A DNA stretch of 64,000 bases, taken from positions 9,790,698-9,854,697 of the forward strand of contig OZ037765.1 of the NCBI GenBank assembly GCA_964035545.1, read 5' to 3'. The notes under the pieces were generated by a model, which did no database searches, was not told the DNA's origin, and saw nothing but the letters and a program-made list of their open reading frames with translations. This DNA is from Bugula neritina (taxonomy: Eukaryota; Bryozoa; Gymnolaemata; Cheilostomatida; Bugulidae). Below are positions 55,101-64,000 of this stretch, piece after piece. How positions within the stretch are numbered: the stretch's first letter is position 1; the number at the start of each line of letters is the position of its first letter. A program made the position numbers and the translations under genes.

Positions 55101-55687
55101 GAATTGTTATTTAGAATAAAATGATGTAGATAAATACATCATAATACTTGATAAACAGTAATTAGACTACCAGCTTTGCGTTCTTCAGCTACCATAGAGA
55201 GTATTTGATAATATTTTAATTAATTTAATAAATTCATACTGTAGTGTGGAGATTCACCAGTATGGCCCCCCTATAGTGTAAGCACACTAGCTTGCAAGTT
55301 AGAAGTCTGAGGTTCGATTCCCGGTGGGGGCAGTTAGTTTTTTTACGCATGCATTGCATGCATTCTTTTTATTCCAGTGTACAGGTCATGCGAAAAAGTT
55401 AATATCTATAATAAGAGCGTAAACAGTGTTAATCTAAAGATGGTTTTCATACATGCTGTTATACTACATTATTCATCAGAACAGATATTTTATATTAATA
55501 ATAAAATATATAGCTTTTTTGCAAATGTGAAAATTTAATTTCTCCAAACCGCTAACATATACAGCTTATAATTGCTGTATAGACTATAAATAGTCATAAT
55601 GATTTACCAACCTTGTGTTCCTGTAGCCGCGAAGCACACAGGGACAGCACAAGCTGCTAAAACGAAAACGAGGCTGCAAAGTTGCAT
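52163..55687 (-). CDS. Alpha-carbonic anhydrase C (CA-C), secreted, with Arg-rich tail, 9 exons, 324 aa
   Basis: Exons in transcript order: 55612-55687, 54569-54601, 54212-54379, 53685-53836, 53501-53599, 53335-53413, 52808-52959, 52395-52517, 52163-52255; 975 nt. Exons 1-7 have exactly the sizes and phases of CA-A. Signal peptide MQLCSLVFVLAACAVPVCFA. Zinc ligands His120 and His122 (QFHFHWG) and His145 (IHFVH), Glu132 (GSEH), LTTPG threonine 230, and Cys48/Cys234 for the extracellular disulfide. Outside exon 7 it is clearly more diverged from A and B; exon 7 is nearly identical in DNA. Exon 8 keeps the GVNFFRAVQPLGSR core but ends TRRNNR and splices to a basic exon, residues 295-324, with 16 Arg of 30 and two Cys (RPRRRRGRRGRRGRAG at its start). 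No hydrophobic GPI tail, so the product is probably a soluble or matrix-bound enzyme. The last exon is the least certain part. Confidence 0.83.
55265..55332 (+). repeat. tRNA-like sequence with intact B box
   Basis: GCCCCCC and TGGGGGC can pair at 6 of 7 positions and GAGGTTCGATTCCCGG is a good T arm, but the D loop is short and the anticodon stem would leave an atypical loop (CTAGC-TTGCAA-GTTAG). Lies antisense in intron 1 of CA-C. Probably a tRNA-derived repeat head. Confidence 0.45.
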
Positions 55688-55787
55688 TCTGTATGTCCCC
55701 AGTGAGCCAATGAGAATGAGAACAGAGACCGAAGTTGTTAGCTTGGCATGTTCCCCTATACTGAGCTCAGTACTAAGTTTAATACAA

Positions 55788-55794
55788 TTATATA
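55788..55794 (-). promoter_or_regulatory. TATA box of CA-C
   Basis: TATATAA on the minus strand about 100 bases upstream of the CA-C start codon, the same distance as the ATATATT boxes of CA-A and CA-B. Confidence 0.4.
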
Positions 55795-55799
55795 GTTAT

Positions 55800-56989
55800 T
55801 TAGCCTACTGTAAGAGAGCAATTGAAAGATTCGCATGAGTGATTTCACCTACAGCCTACACTTTACCCTGTTTGCAGTCACTTAATATTTATGGTACTTA
55901 GGCTGCGTTTAAAGTATTTTTAAATAATGTAATTTTTCATATTTTAATATTAGAACAAAAATGCACAATGTTTTTTATGGATTAACATAGCGCATGCATG
56001 CTATTTTTTACGATTTACAGCATTTATAATTAGTCAAACTTGGAATGGGCTTTCTATGTCTCTATCTTTTGTACCTCATCTTATGTACTTTAATGCAACA
56101 CCATGTGTTATCTATAACTTGTATTGATGCTGTCATTAGTTTTAGTATCAACTGTATCACACATAATAGATTCCATTAGTCTTTTGTGCTGGTGCTTCTG
56201 TTAGTATAAAGCTGATAATACGGACCTACACTAGTCTCATCACATCAGTATCAGCTTAGTGTTGTCTCATCACACCGCACCTTAGAGTCACGCTAATACC
56301 AAACTCATGCTTTTTGTTAGCAGTTGGACCAATTCTTGGATCTGTACATGTTTTATAAGATTAAATGCATTTTAGATCCTATTTTACAGAACTATGTATA
56401 GAAACACTGTTTTAGAAAATGTGAGATACTATCTCATGCAATAGATAGGGAAGTATAGTTACTGGGTATCTATGCGAATTGTATAGTTTGCTAGCAGCAT
56501 ATAGTATTTCATTATCCCCATAATGTTGTATTTTTCTTATAAACTCAGTTGTGGCAAGTAGTATTAACCCAAGTTCATAATATTATAATCGCTATGGTAA
56601 AAAGCGGGGGGGGGGGGTGGGGTGGGCTGGGGGAGACCAAATAGGTCTGAATATCCAGTGCTCTTACTATGCAACAGTAAATCACACAAAACTTTTTGAA
56701 TTTTGGAAACCCATTCTATAGGTTTTAGTCTACACCAATTTAATACTAAACATCCTGTTGTAATATCTGTGAGCTTGGTTGGTTAGTTCCTACATACAAA
56801 CTCCTTATTCTGTTTACTATACGAGACTATTAAACTAAGAAGATAAAGAACTAGCTGTATATAGTCAATGTATTATCAGCTTGACTGAGCAAAGGTTAAA
56901 CATGCATTCTGCCAGATAAAATTAAACATAATGTCCATGTTTAACTGAATGGCTAAATGTATTAATATACTAAGCTAACCATTTGCTAG
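55800..56989. other. Non-coding region upstream of CA-C
   Basis: No gene seen. A G-rich stretch at 56,605-56,633 (12-base G run, then GG/GGG runs) could form a G-quadruplex. Confidence 0.4.
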
Positions 56990-57140
56990 CAGAAAAGTTT
57001 TAATTGCTCAAGTTCTTTGATTTTCTGAATAGATTTTGGTTGGGGTGAGGGTTGAAGTTCTTGTGAAAGCATACCTTCTTTTGCTACATATCTAATTTAC
57101 ATCACAGGTTTTTCTCAATTTTTACATTGCTGCACCCAAC
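56990..57140 (+). mobile_element. TA-type MITE family, copy 4
   Basis: Contains TTGGTTGGGGTGAGGGTTGA and CTTCTTTTGCTACATATCTA and ends TTTACATTGCTGCACCC, matching the copy at 47241. Confidence 0.6.
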
Positions 57141-57954
57141 TTGAAATAACGAAAGCAAATGCAGCAAAACGAGTTGCTAAAATATAAAGTGCTTAAAATA
57201 TTCGCTTACAAAACTTTAAGCATATAACATGGCTGTTCAACCTTTTATACTAATGTGTAACAGGATTACCATTTCTTTCAGCGTAGGCGAGCCTGATTGG
57301 TAGAGACTGCAGTTCATGGTTTGAATTTTTATTTTTGTTACTTTCATATCCCGGAGGAACTACCAGTTAAAGTTAATTCAACTTACTAGCATCATGCTTC
57401 GTAACTTTTTCCCTACTATTTTCAGACATTTTTTCACAATATTTTTTTTTGTCTGAGGTAATAATCCCTTAAAAATATGGTCGAAAATTGCTTTGCAGAC
57501 TAGAGAAAAGAGTGATTTTTCAAGATGGCTGTACTTTCACTCAATATTAGTCATATTTTATATAACCATAACTAAGTATCTTGCATTAACTATCTTGGTG
57601 TTGCTATGAAATCATATCCAAGCCCTAAAGGGGTCACATTTGCTAGTTTCATCTTGTAGATTGAAATTTGCTAATGTGTCAGTATTTGCCATCATGGGTG
57701 ACATCACAACATTTGCTAAAATCTGATTGCCTGTATTGCTTCAAACGATTAATGTTACTTTATTTTGTGCAATTCATCTAATAGGCTCTATTAGCCAAAT
57801 GTCTCAGAAACTTGCTCACAAAGATTATTAATCCGAAAACACCCATTTTCTCTTTTTTGCTTTAACTTTGGCAAGATTAACTTTGATAAATTTATACCCT
57901 CAGTAAACCTATATACAACAATTATGCTCCAAACTTGCACTGGCTTTTGTAGTA

Positions 57955-58125
57955 GGTAGGCTTACATCAATGAAGAAATTTAGAAAAGCCTGTGCTCTAG
58001 ATTAGAGCTTTATTGTAATATAAGTCATGTTATGTATAGATAATTCCGACCTCAAGCCTAAATGTATTAGTTTAGGCTATTGCAATTTCTCCAATACATT
58101 TTCATGATCACCCCCCCCCCCCCCA
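57955..58125 (-). mobile_element. TA-type MITE family, copy 5, followed by a C run
   Basis: Begins TAGGCTTACATCAATGAAGA and ends GGCTATTGCAATTTCTCC; the centre is shortened. A 14-base C run (58111-58124) follows directly. Confidence 0.5.
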
Positions 58126-59082
58126 CCTCCTCCAGTCAAACCAGTCTTAGATAATCTCACAAACAACTTACGTAACTTCACATCATATGTGTCCTTATCT
58201 TTTCAATGCAATTATGTCATCAGCCAAATGTACTGCAAATTTCAGACAAATTGAAATATTTCAAAGCTGGCATTTACACCTATAGTTGTACTAGCCCAAA
58301 AGGTTGCTAAAAATATTTATTGAAAACATTATATTTTGGTAACAGAGTCTCCACTTTTTCTATTTCAGATTTTTGATTAGCAGTCACTAAGAGATTTCAA
58401 TTTATGTTGATTAACAATATAGTCGTTAATAGTAAACTTGCAGCTATATTTTTGTTGGAAACTAAAAGTTTGCATGTACTTTGATCAAGACAGCCTAACT
58501 TGACTCTTCTAAGACAGCAAAAATGCTTATTAACTTTGTCAAAATTGAAGCAAAGAAGTATGTTTATGTTAAAGACCATATTGAATAAAACAGTTTTAGA
58601 AAATTTGATTATACCATTTTATGAATTGCACAAGCATATCACACTTCTAGATTACCACCAAAAGCTATAGAGTATAGCAAATAATTGCAAACTTAGCATT
58701 TTATTCTCAATGATATGTACACTTTTAGCACATTAATTAGATTGTATAAAGCAAGTTATTTCTTTTTTCTGCGGCTTTGCAATGCTCGTATATTATATAT
58801 GCAATACATATATTGTATTACGTCTGGAAGCAATGCTTTATTGCATTAAAGGAAATTGACCTAATGAGCTACATTATTAGTTTTTAAGTAATCAACGGAA
58901 TGTTCAATAAAGTCAGCCATGACATAGAACCAATGTTAACAACAAATTAAACTAGATTGCAAAATTTGTTTTACCTGTTTTACGAATTGCATAATATCCA
59001 GAATAGTTAATGCTGCAAAACACTTAACATCATTTTGGTCATAAAGGTAAATAATATATAGCAAAAAGCAACTATACCTGCA
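58126..59082. other. Non-coding spacer
   Basis: Nothing recognisable; short open frames only. Confidence 0.4.
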
Positions 59083-59396
59083 ATGGCTTATCCCTCAGAC
59101 ACGCTTTACCATAACGTAGACGATAACGTCAAATGTCAGCCATTTTTAAAAATGTCTGGACTCACCTTACGACATTTCGATACGTCGAGGATCAAACACT
59201 GCTTGATTAAAAACATTACGTGAGGCCCGATTTGACAGGGAGATGTTCACATCGACTCATTGGATATGAATTGTCCAATGTGGTTTCATAAGTCTTACCC
59301 AATAGCGGGCTTTGAGAACTTCAGCTCGGAGACATTAAAGATGGCTGAGATTTGACGTCGCTGTCGATGTTACAGCAAAGTGTGAATCCGGCCTTA
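59083..59396. mobile_element. MITE with imperfect 65-75-base terminal inverted repeats
   Basis: Left arm 59083-59158 and right arm 59331-59396 align in reverse: ACGTCAAATGTCAGCCATTT against ACGTCAAATCTCAGCCATCT, with AATGTC at the inner ends and CACGCTTTACCATAAC against CACACTTTGCTGTAAC further out. No transposase; target duplication not resolved. Confidence 0.65.
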
Positions 59397-60274
59397 GAAT
59401 AGTTTGGCAACCGTTAGCTTATAATCAACAAACTGTATGAAATCTTATTAACTTTTCATATGAGTTTAAAAGCAGCCCTTGCTTTTTAACAGTTTGTTTT
59501 TGGTAACTTTTCTGTACAAATACACATCGATGTTATTATGAACATCTTTTAATCTTATTAGTCTTCTTACAACAAATACTTCATAGGAAGTTATTTTCAA
59601 TTAAAATAATTTTCTTTTTAAATATCCCAACAAGGTGCAGACAAATTACTTATATAGAAATTTTAAGTGACGCTTTGACTGACTTGCAGGGCTCTTTCAA
59701 ACGCCAGAAGGTAAAACCTTTGATTTCAGCTTAATTATTTTTTGCTTTGAGCCAAAGAGATAGTAGGCCTATATATAAATACTGTTAACTTATTTGGTGT
59801 CAAACTGTCATTATATGCATCAGTCAGCCTATAATAGCCTATATGGTATTAGCAATGTTATATCTATTTTAGGATAAATTTATGTTTCCTATAATCCTCG
59901 TAGCTTTCAAAAGAAGTTTATATCTGACTGAGCTTACCCTTAATATTAGGGACAAGAATGGCACCATTCATCACTAGCTAATCACCAAATGTATATTATT
60001 GAAGTCATAGTACATTATTCTTCTTTTTCATGGTACATGCCCATTCATACTTATATTAGATTTTCATTTATGGAAATTGTCTGTTTACAAAAAGGATTTA
60101 CTGATATCTCAGGACTAACCCCGGGTTTTAGACATATTCTAATATCGTTCTAGAGCTATTTCTCTTGTTTTATTTATGAAACTGCCATATCATTCTATTT
60201 AAATTACTTATGACTTAAGGTATTTTATGACTAGAAAGTATTTCATGTTGCTTCTTATCTATATAATGGAAAAA

Positions 60275-60457
60275 GCAGTTATAGTCTAGTGGCCTAATAA
60301 ACACAAGGTTGGTAGTTCAAATCCCAGTAAAGGTCATTGGTGTTGTAAAAAAGGGCATTTAGTTATAACTGCTTCTTTGCCACAACAAAACGCAAGTTCT
60401 TAGCTCGCTAAAAAAGCCTTTCCATCAAGGATGGCGACTGCAAACTCACATTTTTTG
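60275..60457 (+). mobile_element. tRNA-derived SINE, copy 3
   Basis: GCAGTTATAGTCTAGTGGCC head, GTAGTTCAAATCCCAG B-box region, AAAGGTCATTGGTG body and an end with GGATGGCGACTGCAAACTC, the same order of blocks as copies at 11103 and 50917 but more decayed. Confidence 0.7.

Positions 60458-64000
<3,543 letters not shown>

Overview
This is a eukaryotic, almost certainly metazoan, AT-rich window. Genes are intron-rich with GT-AG splice sites, the intergenic space carries SINEs, MITEs, a decayed Ty3/gypsy fragment and very long dinucleotide arrays, and poly(A) signals follow the genes. The gene content (secreted or GPI-type alpha-carbonic anhydrases plus a Thr-rich transmembrane mucin) and the SINE style suggest a marine invertebrate, perhaps a lophotrochozoan. 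That placement is inference; nothing here fixes the species.

Layout. 753-4113 (+): a four-exon membrane mucin whose cytoplasmic tail carries an FxNPxY motif. 4323-8590 (-): alpha-carbonic anhydrase A (CA-A), 8 exons, converging tail-to-tail on the mucin with overlapping 3' ends. 12578-12737 (+): a second, intact copy of the mucin's last exon only. 12979-18872 (-): carbonic anhydrase B (CA-B), 8 exons. The orphan exon and CA-B belong to a direct tandem duplication of about 8-9 kb (about 3.3-11.1 kb copied to about 12.0-21.1 kb). 21.1-42.3 kb: a gene-poor stretch with no convincing coding exon, holding MITEs, tRNA-like repeats, a 199-bp (CA)n with an AACCTG minisatellite, and other simple repeats. 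42309-48743 (-): a four-exon gene for a 1,523-residue coiled-coil protein. 52163-55687 (-): carbonic anhydrase C (CA-C), 9 exons, more diverged, ending in an Arg-rich tail where A and B have a hydrophobic GPI-type tail. 55.7-64 kb: non-coding, with several MITE and SINE copies.

All three carbonic anhydrases share identical intron positions and phases, all three zinc-binding histidines, a signal peptide and a Cys pair typical of extracellular alpha-CAs, so all look like functional secreted enzymes. They form one cluster on the minus strand, interrupted by the unrelated coiled-coil gene. CA-A and CA-B are young duplicates. CA-C is old, except that its exon 7 is almost identical to that of A and B, which points to gene conversion. 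Exon structures were built by hand from splice signals and reading-frame phase; no transcript evidence or database search was available.
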